In this document: in pieces, positions 1 through 8,780 of the stretch
Position numbering within the stretch: the first letter of the stretch is position 1
Layout of the letters: every line of letters begins with the position of its first letter
Source of the DNA: Saccharopolyspora sp. SCSIO 74807
Lineage (GTDB): Bacteria > Actinomycetota > Actinomycetes > Mycobacteriales > Pseudonocardiaceae
Assembly (NCBI RefSeq): GCF_037023755.1
Contig: NZ_CP146100.1
Coordinates: forward strand, 4,991,501-5,055,500
Direction of reading: 5' to 3'
Length of the DNA stretch: 64,000 nucleotides
The notes under the pieces: generated by a model
The model's input: only the letters and a program-made list of their open reading frames with translations
Database searches by the model: none
What the model was told of the DNA's origin: nothing
Position numbers and translations under genes: made by a program

Positions 1-301
1 CGGAATCCCAAACCAGTTCGCCGAGCGCGGTGTAGAGATCACCGACGCGTTCCGGGCCCGCGCGCTCGCGGGCGGCGTGCACCACCCGCAGCATTTCCAG
101 TCCGCGCACGTGGCTGTCCGGGTAGGCGGGTGAGGCCTGCTTGCGCTGTTCGTAGCTGATGTCCTCGTTGAGGATCGCCAGCGACAGCGGACGCCAGCGC
201 ACTGCGAGCGTCCGCTGCCGCTGCACCTCCACCACCCAGCGCGAGGTCACCCAGCAGAACGGGCAAAGCGGGTCGAAGAAGAACTCGAGATCTGCACTCA
301 C
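1..301 (-). CDS. DsbA-family thiol oxidoreductase, N-terminal part (runs off the left edge)
   Basis: The minus strand from a GTG at 299-301 reads an N-terminus with a thioredoxin-like CPFC active site (FFFDPLCPFCW) a dozen residues in. It continues without a stop to the window edge, so only about 100 residues are visible. The DPxCPFCW...WRPLSL pattern is that of the actinobacterial DsbA-like enzymes which include mycothiol-dependent nitroreductases such as M. tuberculosis Rv2466c. The likely role is cytosolic thiol/disulfide redox chemistry. The exact substrate cannot be told from a fragment. Confidence 0.8.
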   Translation of the reverse strand, partial: MSADLEFFFDPLCPFCWVTSRWVVEVQRQRTLAVRWRPLSLAILNEDISYEQRKQASPAYPDSHVRGLEMLRVVHAARERAGPERVGDLYTALGELVWDS

Positions 302-404
302 ACCGACCGGCTACCCACTGCCCCGGGCCGTGCACACGCACCGCTGCGGCAACCAGAACCCGGCCGCTACGAGCGAATTTCGCCGTCGCGGCCCGCGGTT
401 CGGG

Positions 405-620
405 TCAAGCGACCGGTTGTCGTTCCGGCTCGCCCTCCCGCGCGGGCTGCTCGGCCGCGCGCGGTTCACGCACGTCTTCATCGGAAACCGGGTCGCCCCG
501 ACCGCGATCATCGAGGACGCGTTCGGACTCGCGCATCGTCCGGTTCGAGCGCGACGCCAGCCACGAGATCAGCAAGCACATGGCCAGCGCCAGCGCGGGC
601 ACAAGCCACTGGAAGAGCAT
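405..620 (-). CDS. Small single-pass membrane protein
   Basis: This 71-residue protein starts with one hydrophobic segment (LFQWLVPALALAMCLLISWLA, roughly residues 2-22) and ends in a charged, Glu/Arg-rich tail that would face the cytoplasm. No family is recognised. It sits alone between the DsbA-like gene and the TetR gene on the same strand. The clean hydrophobic/charged split argues for a real gene, but its function is unknown. Confidence 0.5.
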   Translation of the reverse strand: MLFQWLVPALALAMCLLISWLASRSNRTMRESERVLDDRGRGDPVSDEDVREPRAAEQPAREGEPERQPVA

Positions 621-826
621 TTCGCGCTCGCACTTTCAGGCGGGAATCAATTCGCAACACCGGCCGCTCACTGCTGCACCACCCAGGTCACGGCTGAAGC
701 TTCGCAAAACCGCTGGAGCGAGCCGATGATCTGCTCGCCAGTGCCGCCGGCCGCGGGGCAACACCGCACCGCGCCCGTGCATTCCCGGCGATCCATCCGC
801 CGGGATCGGCCGCCGGCCGATCATCC

Positions 827-1507
827 TCAGTGGACGGAGTTCGCGCGGACGCTCCCGGCCGCGGCCAACGCCCGCCGCCCCGAACGCGCGGCCCGTTCCG
901 GATCGTCGCCGAGTCCGACGAGCAGGTTGAACGCCATCGGCATGAACACCTGCTCCGGTCCGTCGAACTGATCGAAGTGCCCGGACAGCTCGAGCGTGAC
1001 GTAACCGTGCAGCAGACTCCAGAGCTGCGCGGCGACGTGGGCGGGTTCGGCTTCCCGGATGCGGCCGCTGCGGACCGTCCGTTCCGTCGCGGCGACGAGG
1101 TGCCCGTAGGCGCGCTGCGACACGCTCGGCTCGTCCGCCCCCGGCTGCTCGTGTTCTTCCGGCCGATGACCGCCGGGGGCCGACAGCCCGAACATCACGT
1201 CGTAGAGGTGCGGGTTCTCGCGAGCCACGTCGCGGTAGGCCAGCGCCAGCCTGCCGAGGTCCACTACCGGATCGTCGGTGGCGGCGACCTCCGCAAGCCG
1301 CGCATCCAGCCGCCGGAACCCTTCCTCGATCACCGTGCTGAGCAGCTGAGGCATGCCGCCGAAGTAGTGGTAGACCGCCATCGTCGACGCGCCGACCTCC
1401 CGCGCCAACCGGCGGGCCTGCAACGCCGCCGGGCCTTCCGCGGCCAGCAGCGCCACCGCGGCCTGCACGAGCCGATCACGCATTCCGGCCGAACCTGTCG
1501 TGCTCAC
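827..1507 (-). CDS. TetR family transcriptional regulator
   Basis: A TetR-type repressor of 226 residues. The N-terminal helix-turn-helix ends in the typical AVYHYFGG motif, and the C-terminal ligand domain holds a WSLLHGYVTLEL stretch like that of the WHG-type TetR subfamily. GTG at 1507 is preferred because GGGAGG lies 9 nt upstream; a TTG at 1516 is in frame but has the same GGGAGG directly against it. The gene is divergent from the carotenoid oxygenase, with two palindromes between them, so it probably represses that gene and itself. The inducer is unknown. Confidence 0.85.
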   Translation of the reverse strand: MSTTGSAGMRDRLVQAAVALLAAEGPAALQARRLAREVGASTMAVYHYFGGMPQLLSTVIEEGFRRLDARLAEVAATDDPVVDLGRLALAYRDVARENPHLYDVMFGLSAPGGHRPEEHEQPGADEPSVSQRAYGHLVAATERTVRSGRIREAEPAHVAAQLWSLLHGYVTLELSGHFDQFDGPEQVFMPMAFNLLVGLGDDPERAARSGRRALAAAGSVRANSVH

Positions 1508-1523
1508 CCTTGGCAACCTCCCA

Positions 1524-1534
1524 TAACGTCGTTA
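1524..1534. promoter_or_regulatory. Probable TetR operator 1
   Basis: TAACG-T-CGTTA is a palindrome with 5-bp arms and a 1-bp centre, lying between the divergent TetR and oxygenase genes. Its centre is 22 bp from that of the second palindrome, about two helical turns, as expected for two repressor dimers on one DNA face. Confidence 0.55.
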
Positions 1535-1542
1535 CATTAATC

Positions 1543-1559
1543 CTATAACCGCGTTATAG
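1543..1559. promoter_or_regulatory. Probable TetR operator 2
   Basis: CTATAACCGCGTTATAG is a perfect inverted repeat with 7-bp arms and a 3-bp centre, 19 bp before the oxygenase ATG. It shares the TAAC/GTTA half-site with the 1524-1534 palindrome. It is placed to block transcription of the oxygenase and probably of the TetR gene. Confidence 0.65.
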
Positions 1560-1577
1560 CCAGCAGGGGGATGCGCC

Positions 1578-3032
1578 ATGAGCAGCAACGACTACCTCAA
1601 CGGCAGCTTCGCTCCGGTCGAGGACGAGCGGACGCTGACCGAGCCGGCCGTCACCGGCTCGATCCCGCAACACCTCGACGGGCGGTATCTGCGCAACGGC
1701 CCCAATCCGATGCGGGAAGTCGATCCGGCCGCGTACCACTGGTTCATGGGCGACGGGATGGTGCACGGACTCCGGCTCCGGGAAGGCCGCGCGGAGTGGT
1801 ACCGCAACCGCTGGGTCCGCTCTCCCGACGTGGCGGCAGCGCTCGGAGAACCCCGCCGCGGCGGCCGGAGCCGCCGAGCCGGACTCCCCAGCCTCGGTGC
1901 CAACACCAACGTGATCGGCCACGCAGGCCGCACCCTGGCGCTGATCGAGGGCGGCGTGACCAACTACGAGCTCACCGACACGCTGGACACCGTCGGTCCG
2001 TGCGACTTCGACGGCACCCTGCCCGGCGGCTACACCGCGCACCCCAAGCGGGATCCGGACACCGGGGAGCTGCACGCCGTCTCGTACTTCTTCGGCCGCG
2101 GCAACACCGTGCAGTACTCCGTGATCGGCACCGACGGCCGGTGCAGGCGCGCGGTGGACATCGAGGTGACCGGTTCGCCGATGATGCACGACTTCTCGCT
2201 GACCCGGGACCACGTGGTGTTCTACGACCTGCCGGTCACCTTCGACGTGGAGCGGGTCGCGCGGGCCACCGTGCCACCGCTGTTGCGCACCCCGGCGAAA
2301 CTGGTCCTCTCGGCGGTGATCGGCAGAGTCCGGGTGCCCGACCCGATCGCGGCGATGGCCGCAGGCCGGTTCGGCGCCAACACCGGCCTCCCGTACCGCT
2401 GGAACCGCCGCTACCCGGCACGGATCGGGGTCATGCCGCGCGATGGCGGCAACGCCGACGTGCGCTGGTTCGAGGTCGAGCCCTGCTACGTCTTCCACCC
2501 GATGAACGCCTACGACGACGGCGCGACCGTCGTGCTCGACGTGGTGCGCCACCCGAAGATGTTCGACACCGACCTGCACGGCCCCAACGAAGGAACTCCC
2601 ACGCTGGACCGCTGGACCGTCGACCTCGCCGCGGGCCGGGTGCGCGGGGAACGGCTCGACGATCGGGCGCAGGAGTTCCCGCGGGTCGACGAGCGCCTCG
2701 TCGGGCGGGCGCACCGCTACGGCTACGCACCGGAGGTCGGCCGGGGTCTCGAGCAAGGTGGTGCGCTGCTCAAACACGACCTGCAGCAGGGCCGGACCAC
2801 CGAACGGCGGTTCGGGGCGGGCGTCGAAGTCGGTGAGTTCGTCTTCGAGCCCAGCTCCCCGGACGCAGCTGAGGACGACGGCGTGCTCATGGGCTTCGCC
2901 TACGACAGAGCTGCGGCCCGCAGCGACCTGATGATCCTCGACGCGGCGAGCTTGGAGACCGTTGCCGCCGTGCACCTGCCCGTCCGGGTTCCGAACGGAT
3001 TCCACGGCAACTGGGTGCCCACTGGCGCGTGA
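1578..3032 (+). CDS. Carotenoid cleavage oxygenase (RPE65 / lignostilbene dioxygenase family)
   Basis: A full-length 484-residue carotenoid oxygenase. These enzymes use a four-histidine non-haem iron to cleave a conjugated double bond in carotenoids, apocarotenoids or stilbenes. The N-terminus has the family signature GRYLRNGPNP. The four probable iron ligands are H155 (TAHPK), H204 (MMHDF), H307 (FHPMNA) and H476 (FHGNW), spaced as in the seven-bladed propeller fold. AGGGGG precedes the ATG. The divergent TetR gene and the twin operators suggest substrate- or product-inducible expression. The substrate is not predictable, since no other carotenoid genes are nearby. Confidence 0.9.
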   Translation: MSSNDYLNGSFAPVEDERTLTEPAVTGSIPQHLDGRYLRNGPNPMREVDPAAYHWFMGDGMVHGLRLREGRAEWYRNRWVRSPDVAAALGEPRRGGRSRRAGLPSLGANTNVIGHAGRTLALIEGGVTNYELTDTLDTVGPCDFDGTLPGGYTAHPKRDPDTGELHAVSYFFGRGNTVQYSVIGTDGRCRRAVDIEVTGSPMMHDFSLTRDHVVFYDLPVTFDVERVARATVPPLLRTPAKLVLSAVIGRVRVPDPIAAMAAGRFGANTGLPYRWNRRYPARIGVMPRDGGNADVRWFEVEPCYVFHPMNAYDDGATVVLDVVRHPKMFDTDLHGPNEGTPTLDRWTVDLAAGRVRGERLDDRAQEFPRVDERLVGRAHRYGYAPEVGRGLEQGGALLKHDLQQGRTTERRFGAGVEVGEFVFEPSSPDAAEDDGVLMGFAYDRAAARSDLMILDAASLETVAAVHLPVRVPNGFHGNWVPTGA

Positions 3033-3148
3033 TCGTCGCCCGCTGCGCCGGGCGGTCGGCCGATCTGGTCAGCTGGGACACCGGAGTTCATCGGCGGCGT
3101 GCCGCTGGGCCCAGATGTTCTGGTGCAGTGCGACCTCGGAGGTGGCGA

Positions 3149-4303
3149 GTGGACAGCGACGCAGCGGCGCTGGCGGAACGCGCGGAGACCGCGCTCCCCG
3201 ATGTGCTGGCCGACCTGCGCCGGTTGGTCGAAACCGAAACGCCGAGCCACGACAAGCAGGCGCTGAACGCGGGGCTCGTCGACCTCGAAACCTGGCTCGC
3301 CGAACGCCTCGGTGAGCCGGGTTCCCGGCAACGCCACGACGGCGGCTCCTACGGCGACATCCTGGACACCACCTTCCCCGGCACCGCCGGTGGCACCGTG
3401 CTGCTGCTGTGCCACTACGACACGGTCTGGCCGGTGGGCACCCTCGCCGAGTGGCCCTTCACCATCGAGGACGACCGCATCACCGCTCCCGGCTGCCTGG
3501 ACATGAAGCTCGGCATCGTGCACGGCGTCTGGGCGCTGCGGTTGCTGCGCGAACTGGAGATCCCGCACCCCGCGGTGCGGTTGCTCTGCACGGGTGATGA
3601 GGAGATCGGCAGCCATGCCTCCCGCGAGTTCATCGAGCGGGCGTGCCGCGCATCCGACGCGACGCTGGTGCTCGAACCCAGCCGCGCGGGCAAGGTGAAG
3701 GTGCGCCGCAAGGGGCTCGGCCTGTTCGACCTGGTGGTGCGCGGCGTGGAGTCGCACGCGGGCCTGGATCCGGACGCCGGGGCCAGCGCCGTGCACGCGC
3801 TGGCCGAACTGATCCCGGCCGTCACCGCGCTCGCCGAGCCCGGCCGGGGAACCACCATCAACGTCGGAACGATCACCGGCGGCACCGGCCGCAACGTGGT
3901 GGCCGGGCGGGCGAGCTGCGAGATCGACGTCCGGGTGCAGGACCCGGCCGAAATGCCGCGGATCGACGCAGGGCTCGCCGCGCTCGCGGTGTCCGACGAG
4001 CGGATCGGGGTCGAATTGCAGGGCGGCTGGAACAGGCCACCGATGAACCCCAACCCGGCCTCGGAGCGGTTGTTCGAGCTGGCCCGCGCCACTGCGGACG
4101 ATCTCGGCCGCACGCTGGAAGGCACCTCGGTGGGCGGCGTGAGCGATGCGAACTTCGTGTCCGCGCTGGACTTCCCGGTGCTCGACGGGCTCGGCGCGGT
4201 CGGCGCGGGCCCGCACTCCCGCGACGAGCACGTGCTGCCGGGCGAGTCGCCGGCGCAGATCGCGCTGCTCGCGCACCTGATCGGCCGGCTGCACGAACGC
4301 TGA
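3149..4303 (+). CDS. M20 family metallopeptidase (carboxypeptidase G2-like)
   Basis: A zinc peptidase/amidohydrolase of 384 residues. M20 metal-site motifs appear in order: CHYDTVWP (His and Asp ligands), LDMKLG (bridging Asp) and CTGDEEIGS (catalytic and ligand Glu pair). The order and spacing resemble glutamate carboxypeptidases that release C-terminal glutamate or acyl groups. The reading frame is open from 3029, but GTG at 3149 is chosen because GGAGG lies 6 nt upstream and the preceding residues look non-coding. A strong hairpin follows the stop. The true substrate is unknown. Confidence 0.85.
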   Translation: MDSDAAALAERAETALPDVLADLRRLVETETPSHDKQALNAGLVDLETWLAERLGEPGSRQRHDGGSYGDILDTTFPGTAGGTVLLLCHYDTVWPVGTLAEWPFTIEDDRITAPGCLDMKLGIVHGVWALRLLRELEIPHPAVRLLCTGDEEIGSHASREFIERACRASDATLVLEPSRAGKVKVRRKGLGLFDLVVRGVESHAGLDPDAGASAVHALAELIPAVTALAEPGRGTTINVGTITGGTGRNVVAGRASCEIDVRVQDPAEMPRIDAGLAALAVSDERIGVELQGGWNRPPMNPNPASERLFELARATADDLGRTLEGTSVGGVSDANFVSALDFPVLDGLGAVGAGPHSRDEHVLPGESPAQIALLAHLIGRLHER

Positions 4304-4310
4304 GTGTTTT

Positions 4311-4362
4311 GACCGGCGTGCACGCAGCGCCATCGCGCTCCCCCTGAACGTGCACGCCGGTC
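4311..4362 (+). terminator. Hairpin terminator after the M20 peptidase
   Basis: GACCGGCGTGCACG (4311-4324) is repeated in inverted form at 4349-4362, giving a 14-bp perfect stem with a 24-nt loop that starts 8 nt after the stop codon. There is no U-tract after it, as is common in actinomycetes. Confidence 0.6.
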
Positions 4363-4574
4363 CCGGCCCAACCCCGGCACGTGGACGATGCCGGAGATTC
4401 CCCCAGTGGACCGCGCACCGCGAAGCACTGAGCTCGCGGTGAGACGAACACTGGCAACCCGCGGTGACTGCTGGGTGACTCGACGGTGACTGCGCCGTTC
4501 TGCCAAGGTGTCCTGCGAGGTGGGGAGGCCGGAGCGCGCGGCGGCCCGGGGCTTGCGGTTGAGGATGTGCGGTT

Positions 4575-6340
4575 GTGGAACTCGAATTCTTCGTCCTGGG
4601 TCCGCTGGAAGTTCGCAGTGCCGGGGTCGAGATACCGGTGCGTTCCGGACAGCAGCGAGTGCTGCTGGCGGCGCTGCTGCTGCGGGCGAACCAGGTCGTG
4701 CCGTTGGACGAGCTGACCGACCGGTTATGGGGCGAAGCGCCTCCCCGCGGGGCGCGCAACACGCTGCGTGCCTACGTCATGCGGTTGCGGCGGACCCTCG
4801 GTGCCGATGACGGCGACGGCGTGGTCGTCGAGACGCATCCGGAGGGCTACCGCATCCGGGTCGAGCCCGCCGAGCTCGACCTGCTGCGGTTCGAGGATCT
4901 GCTGGCCCAGGCGGGCCGGCTCGCCGCGGCGGGCCCGATGGAGGAAGCCCAGGTGCTGCGGCAGGCCGTCGCGCTGTGGCGCGGCCCCGTTCTGTCCAAT
5001 GTGGACTCCGATGGCTGCATCGGGACGCCGTCATGGCGCTGAGCGAACGACGGCTGCAGGCGGTGCAGCGGCGCATCGACCTCGAACTGCAACTCGGCGG
5101 CGACGACGAGATCGTCCCGGAGCTCAAGGCGTTGACCGCCGAACATCCCACCCGGGAACGGTTCTGCGCCCAGCTGATGATCGCGTTGTACCGCAGCGGG
5201 CGGCAAGCCGACGCGCTGGAGGCCTACCGGCGGACGCGGGAACTGCTGGACGCCGAACTCGGCGTCGACCCCGGTCAGGACCTGCAAGAACTGCACCAGT
5301 CGGTGCTCACCGCGGATCCCGCGCTGGAACCGGCGAGGACTCCGCGGGCCAAGGTGGCCGACAGCCGCACGGCCCCGTCCCCGGACCCCGGTTCGAGCGG
5401 CTCGGCGGTGACCGTTTTCGAGCCGACGCCGCAACCGGCGGAGGGCAGCTCCGCGGATCTCGCCCAGCAGCAGCACCCGCAGCCGGTGAAACCGCCCCGG
5501 CAGCCCCCGGAATCGCGCCGCCAGCGGCTCTTGGGCCCGCTGAGCGCCGCCTGGCTGCTGGCCATCATCTTGGCGATCTTCGGCGGCGTCTTCGACTCGC
5601 ACCCCGTCTTCTACCTGAGCCTGTCGCTGATGGCCGCGGTCCTGCTCGCCGCGGCAGGCATCGCACTGGCCGAGCGCCGCCGCCGCGGGATCCCGCTGGT
5701 GCGGATCCGGCTCGCGAACGCGGCGACGATGCTCCCGCTGCTGGCGGTCGGCGGGCTGCTCGCCGAGGTCACCGTCGACTACCTCGGCGTCCCCGCCATG
5801 TGGGGCGTGCCGCTGTTCGCGTCCGCGCTGTTCGTGCACTCCACCGTTGCCGAGCTGGCTCGTGAAGGACGGGCGCCTGCGCGGCACGGGCTGGCGCTGA
5901 GCTCGGTCGGCGCGATCGCGAGCGGATTGCTCATCGGGAGCCTGCTGCTGTTCGCCGAGCGCGGGCCGGAGAGCAGCTGGACGACCGGAGCCAGCGTCGA
6001 AGGCGCCTCGGCCACCGGAAAGATCAGCCGAGCAGCGCACGGCGAAATCCAGCTCACCGGCGAAGTCGTGGACGACAAGGCCAACTACCTGGGCGCGAGG
6101 CTCTACGTCGAGGCGCACCGGCCCGACGGCTCGGCCGAATCCTGGGACACCTACAACGGCAATTCCAAGGGCAGCGCCGAGCCCATCAGCGGCAACCGGG
6201 GCGCAGTCACGGACGGGCTCATCTTCCCCGCCGAGACCACCTCGATCCGCGTAAGGGCTTGCGCATCCAACGCGGACGGAACGCACGAGCGACTCGTCGA
6301 CATCACGTGCGGCCCGCCCATCGAGATCTGGCGACGGTGA
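4575..6340 (+). pseudogene. Membrane-anchored SARP-type transcriptional regulator, split by a frameshift
   Basis: Two adjacent frames make one protein. 4575-5012 encodes an OmpR-like winged helix plus the start of a bacterial transcriptional activation (BTAD) domain up to LWRGPVLSNVDSD. The next frame resumes at 5012 with WLHRDAVMALSERRL, the normal BTAD continuation, through to 6340. The join TCCGATGGCTG lacks one T relative to the expected GAT-TGG: a one-base deletion, sequencing error or -1 slip. After the BTAD and a Pro/Gln-rich linker there are about four membrane helices, then a roughly 120-residue C-terminal domain holding two Cys. SARPs normally are soluble activators of secondary metabolism; a membrane-tethered form suggests signal sensing at the envelope. 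Confidence 0.7.
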
Positions 6341-6350
6341 CCGGTCCCGC

Positions 6351-7334
6351 TCAGCCGGGGATCAGCCGAGCCAGCCTCCGGTAGGAATCGAGCAGCGCGT
6401 CCTCGTCCGGACCGCTGGTGGTGACCAGCACCTCGTCGGCCTCGGTGTCGTCCACAAGGGACTGCAACTGCTCGGCTACCTCGTCCTCGGTGCCGTACAC
6501 GTGGCCCGCCATCGCCCGCTCGAACTGCTCCTGCTCCCGGCGCCCGAACCGCCGGGCGCGGATCTCGCCGACCGTTTCCAGCGGCGGGAAGACGCCGTGC
6601 ACCCGCGAGTACGCGGTCGAGAACGCTTCCGGTACCAGCAGCTCGCGGGCTCGTCCGGTGGTTTCGGCGACCGCGACCGAACGGGAGAGCACCACGTGCG
6701 GCTGCGATGACCACAGCGACGGCCGGAACAGCTCGCGGTAGCGCTCGACCGAACGCAGCAGCGCCTCGTCACCCCGCACGGCGGCGATCACCAGCGGCAG
6801 CCCCGCCTCCGCCGCGTGCTCCACGCCCGAACCGGTGGCCAGCACGAACACCGGGATGCGCAGCCCCGCGGACGGAATCGCGGGCTGATCCGACTCGCCC
6901 GCGAAGTAGTCGAGCAGTTCGGCCAGCTGCGCGCCGAAGCGCTCCGCGGACTCCCGGCCGGAGCCCAGCGCGCGGCGAACCGACGCGGTGAACCCGAGCG
7001 ACCGGCCCAGCCCCATGTCGATCCGGCCCGGATGCAGCGATTCGAGCACGCCGAACTGCTCGGCCACCACCAGCGGCCGGTGGTTCGGCAGCATCACCCC
7101 GCCGGTGCCGACCCGGATGCGGGAGGTCGCCGCGGCGACGGCCGCGGCCAGCACGGTCGGCGCCGATCCGGCCGCCCCGGGCACGCCGTGGTGCTCGGCA
7201 ACCCAGAACCGGTGGTAGCCGAGCGCTTCGGCTTCCGCGGCGAACCGGACGGTGCGCGGCAACGACTCCGACGGGCTACGGCCGCTCCGCACCAGCGAGC
7301 GGTCCAGGACCGAGAAGCGCAGCGGGTTGGTCAC
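6351..7334 (-). CDS. LLM-class flavin-dependent oxidoreductase (luciferase-like)
   Basis: A 327-residue bacterial luciferase-like TIM-barrel monooxygenase. The FWVAEHHG motif near residue 45 and the TSRIRVGTGGVMLPNHRP stretch are hallmarks of the subfamily that binds FMN or F420. These proteins reduce or oxygenate small substrates using reduced flavin. The start is GTG. The stop lies 10 nt from the convergent SARP gene's stop. The substrate is unknown. Confidence 0.85.
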   Translation of the reverse strand: MTNPLRFSVLDRSLVRSGRSPSESLPRTVRFAAEAEALGYHRFWVAEHHGVPGAAGSAPTVLAAAVAAATSRIRVGTGGVMLPNHRPLVVAEQFGVLESLHPGRIDMGLGRSLGFTASVRRALGSGRESAERFGAQLAELLDYFAGESDQPAIPSAGLRIPVFVLATGSGVEHAAEAGLPLVIAAVRGDEALLRSVERYRELFRPSLWSSQPHVVLSRSVAVAETTGRARELLVPEAFSTAYSRVHGVFPPLETVGEIRARRFGRREQEQFERAMAGHVYGTEDEVAEQLQSLVDDTEADEVLVTTSGPDEDALLDSYRRLARLIPG

Positions 7335-7383
7335 ACCGGCACCAACGCCGGTGCACGCGGCCCGGATTCCCGGCGGTGGCCGC

Positions 7384-7563
7384 TCAGCCGCCCCGCGAAA
7401 CCGCGGCCAGGAATTCGTTCAACGCGGCCCACAGCCCCTGGATGGCCTGGACCAGGAGCCCGAATCCGCGCTGGACGTTCGCGGCGGCCCCGACCGGATC
7501 GCGGATCACCAAGAACAGGGCCACGGCGACGACGGCCAGCACGATCAGCGTCTTCCGGTCCAA
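7384..7563 (-). CDS. Small membrane protein
   Basis: A short protein (59 residues from a TTG at 7563) with one strongly hydrophobic helix (LIVLAVVAVALFLVI) followed by an amphipathic segment rich in Ala, Leu and Trp. The TTG is chosen because GGGAGG lies 7 nt upstream; the frame is open further upstream but without a ribosome site. No family is recognised. Confidence 0.5.
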   Translation of the reverse strand: MDRKTLIVLAVVAVALFLVIRDPVGAAANVQRGFGLLVQAIQGLWAALNEFLAAVSRGG

Positions 7564-7720
7564 GGTCCGCACCTCCCACACCGGTTCGGCGAGCCCGCTC
7601 GTCGTGCCACTGTGGACACGCGACGATCGCACGCCAACCTACGTCACCGGACCGCCCGGGCGGAACGGCATCGGCCGAGTGTCCTTCCCGGACCGTCCCG
7701 CAAGATCACGCGCTGGTCCG

Positions 7721-8731
7721 TCACCGCCCGTCCTGCCGGGACAACTCCCCCAGCACCTGGTGCGTGCGGTTCGCGCGAACCGACAGCCGCTGCTCCCGGG
7801 CGGTCACGTCGATGTAGGTCTGGCTGGAATTGATGGAGGCGTGCCCGAGCAGCTTCGCGATCTCGGCGGCGTTCGCCCCGTCCTCGGCCAGCCGGGTCGC
7901 GAAGGTGTGCCGCAGCGCGTGCACCATCGCACCGGGCTGCACCCGATCGGAGATGCCTGCCGCGCGCATCGATTGCCGGACCAGGTACTGCAGCCCGCCG
8001 CGGCGCAACGGCTCACCGCGGTGGTCCACGAACAGCGCGGCGCCGCCCGGGAGGCGTTCGCCGAACCGGGTCCGGCGGGTCCGCAGGTAGTCGCCGACGA
8101 CCTCGTCCAGTGCGCCCTCGATCGGGATGGAGCGGTTCTTGCCGCCCTTGCCCTGCACGTGCAACCGGCGGTCACCGGGCCGTCCGGCCAGTGCCGAGAC
8201 GGTCAGCTCCAGCAGCTCGGCCGAGCGCACTCCGGTGCACAGCAGCACCGCCAGCACCGCGAGGTCCCGTTCCGGCCAAGGGTTGCGCGCCCGGCGCGCG
8301 CCCTCGGAGACCAAGCGCAACAGCCGTTCCGGAGTTTCCTCGCCCTGCAGCGGTTTCGGGGTCGCCGGCGCGGTGCGGGGCTTCGGAACCACCTGCATCG
8401 GGTTGCCGCCCACGGCGCCTTCGACGACGAGGAACCCGAACAGGCCGTTCCAAGTGGACCACGCGCGAGTCACCGAGGACGCCGACCGGGCCGCGGCGTG
8501 CCGCGCGAACGCCGAACGCAGCACCGTGGCGGTGACCTCGGCGACCGGCAACGCATCGACTGCCAGCCCGCTGAGCTCCGCCAGCTCGGCACCGACCGAG
8601 CCGAGGTCGCGGCGGTAGGCGCGCAGCGAGTTCGCGGCCAGCTTCCGGGCCTGCAGGTGCTCCAAGTACACCTCGGTCCAGTACGCCACCGAACCACCGG
8701 CCTCCCGCACCGCAGGCACCTCCTCGACCAT
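7721..8731 (-). CDS. Tyrosine recombinase, XerC/XerD-like
   Basis: A 336-residue phage-integrase-family recombinase. The N-terminal SAM-like core-binding domain (LARKLAANSLRAYRRDL) is followed by the catalytic domain with Arg in TGVRSAELLEL, HALRH (His-x-x-Arg), LGHAS and the nucleophile Tyr in SSQTYIDV. All catalytic residues are present. The ATG at 8731 is preferred over an upstream in-frame start at 8833, which would overlap the neighbouring peptidase. No phage genes surround it, so a chromosome-resident Xer-type enzyme is likely. It is unrelated in sequence to the two recombinases beyond the tRNA. Confidence 0.85.
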   Translation of the reverse strand: MVEEVPAVREAGGSVAYWTEVYLEHLQARKLAANSLRAYRRDLGSVGAELAELSGLAVDALPVAEVTATVLRSAFARHAAARSASSVTRAWSTWNGLFGFLVVEGAVGGNPMQVVPKPRTAPATPKPLQGEETPERLLRLVSEGARRARNPWPERDLAVLAVLLCTGVRSAELLELTVSALAGRPGDRRLHVQGKGGKNRSIPIEGALDEVVGDYLRTRRTRFGERLPGGAALFVDHRGEPLRRGGLQYLVRQSMRAAGISDRVQPGAMVHALRHTFATRLAEDGANAAEIAKLLGHASINSSQTYIDVTAREQRLSVRANRTHQVLGELSRQDGR

Positions 8732-8780
8732 CGGGTGATCATCTCCACGCCGATGGAACCAGAAGGCACCGACAACGCGC

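Noticed and set aside
1554..4762. Very long antisense open frames over the oxygenase and peptidase genes (483 and 620 codons)
   Set aside because: They are shadows of high-GC codon use: Arg/Ala/Gly-rich, no domains, and they overlap well-supported genes on the other strand.
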